A stretch of 64,000 nt of DNA from NCBI RefSeq assembly GCF_014230315.1, contig NZ_JACLAW010000001.1, positions 248,001 to 312,000 on the forward strand, written 5' to 3'. A program made the position numbers and the translations under genes. Origin of the DNA: Novosphingobium flavum (GTDB lineage: Bacteria > Pseudomonadota > Alphaproteobacteria > Sphingomonadales > Sphingomonadaceae). The first letter of the stretch is position 1; each line of letters starts with the position of its first letter. Below, piece after piece: positions 63,699 to 64,000 of this stretch. The notes beneath the pieces were generated by a model that saw only the letters and a program-made list of their open reading frames with translations, had not been told where the DNA came from and ran no database searches.

Positions 63699-64000
63699 CT
63701 ATGCTCCCTTGCCGCCTTCCAGCGCCGCAAGCCGGAGGCTGACCGGCTCGGCCGCGGCAAAGACGCGATCCCTCAGCCAGATGTTGGCGGGATCATGATC
63801 CTGACTGAAGGGCCAGGCCATCGCGCACTGGATGATCGGGGTCTCGAAGGGCAGCGGGCAACTGCGAAGGGGAAGGCTGAGCTGATGAAACTGGGCAAAG
63901 CTCGCAGGCACGATCGACACCCCGCCGCCGGCCGCGACGATGTGGGGAATGATTTCCATCGGAACCGCCGCGCTGTGCGGTGCCTCCAGATCCATCGGCG
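63699..64000 (-). CDS. LysR-family regulator, C-terminal part (runs off the window)
   Basis: About 100 codons at the 3' end of a minus-strand gene are visible. They include PHIVAAGGGVSIVPASFAQF and PLRSCPLPFETPIIQCAMAWPFSQDHDPANIWLRDRVF, typical of the effector-binding domain of LysR-type regulators. The helix-turn-helix lies outside the window. It is convergent with the receptor gene, 30 bp apart, and may regulate it through the repeat upstream of 60982. That link is inferred from neighbourhood only. Confidence 0.8.
   Translation of the reverse strand, partial: PMDLEAPHSAAVPMEIIPHIVAAGGGVSIVPASFAQFHQLSLPLRSCPLPFETPIIQCAMAWPFSQDHDPANIWLRDRVFAAAEPVSLRLAALEGGKGA

Overview
The window is a GC-rich alphaproteobacterial chromosome segment. 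Gene content and order (divL-tsaE-amgK-murU-addB-addA-trxA, rnc/lepB/era, secA near argJ, Flp/Tad pilus genes, a long TonB-dependent receptor) and the protein sequences look like an order Sphingomonadales organism, Novosphingobium-like. This is inferred from family resemblance, since no 16S gene is present.

Layout. 0-7 kb: murI start (truncated by the window edge), plsY, dprA, topA with a coupled small gene, and a large membrane protein with a fused DUF2141-like domain. 6.8-11 kb: a minus-strand lepB-rnc-era operon and pgi. 11-13.4 kb: a TadG/TadE/TadE pilus-assembly operon. 13.4-23.4 kb: gor, a POT peptide transporter, aroK-aroB, an exported protein followed by xerD and accA, two Flp pilin genes, mutT and tRNA-Arg(ACG). 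23.5-33.4 kb: carboxylesterase, phospholipase D-like protein, folE, an intergenic region with a 42-bp inverted repeat, two peroxiredoxins, ahcY with a palindromic leader, a persulfide dioxygenase-rhodanese protein, and a glycine-zipper protein. 33.6-34.8 kb: cold-shock protein, IF-1 and three very small genes. 34.9-46.3 kb: a tightly packed run coding for a DivL-type kinase with tyrosine in place of the H-box histidine, TsaE, the cell-wall recycling pair AmgK/MurU, the AddAB recombination nuclease and thioredoxin. 46.3-54.2 kb: inositol-monophosphatase-like protein, argJ, an acyltransferase, secA and several small unknown genes.

From about 54.5 kb to the end the content becomes accessory: a Kef-type antiporter whose end overlaps a shortened serine recombinase, a 22-bp palindrome, a two-part reading frame that I interpret as one selenoprotein, a divergent PPOX-fold protein, a RES/Xre toxin-antitoxin pair with a palindromic operator, and a TonB-dependent receptor convergent with a LysR regulator.

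The most interesting item is the gene at 56964..58643. A single in-frame UGA (58335-58337) interrupts an otherwise open 559-codon frame exactly where UGSC-family proteins carry selenocysteine or cysteine (context GSGC-U-GGC). The UGA is followed by a 12-bp stem-loop whose spacing and loop match bacterial SECIS rules. Other points of interest are the DivL homologue, CtrA-like boxes upstream of the pilus genes, and a perfect palindrome upstream of ahcY. Selenocysteine machinery is not in this window and must be sought elsewhere in the genome.
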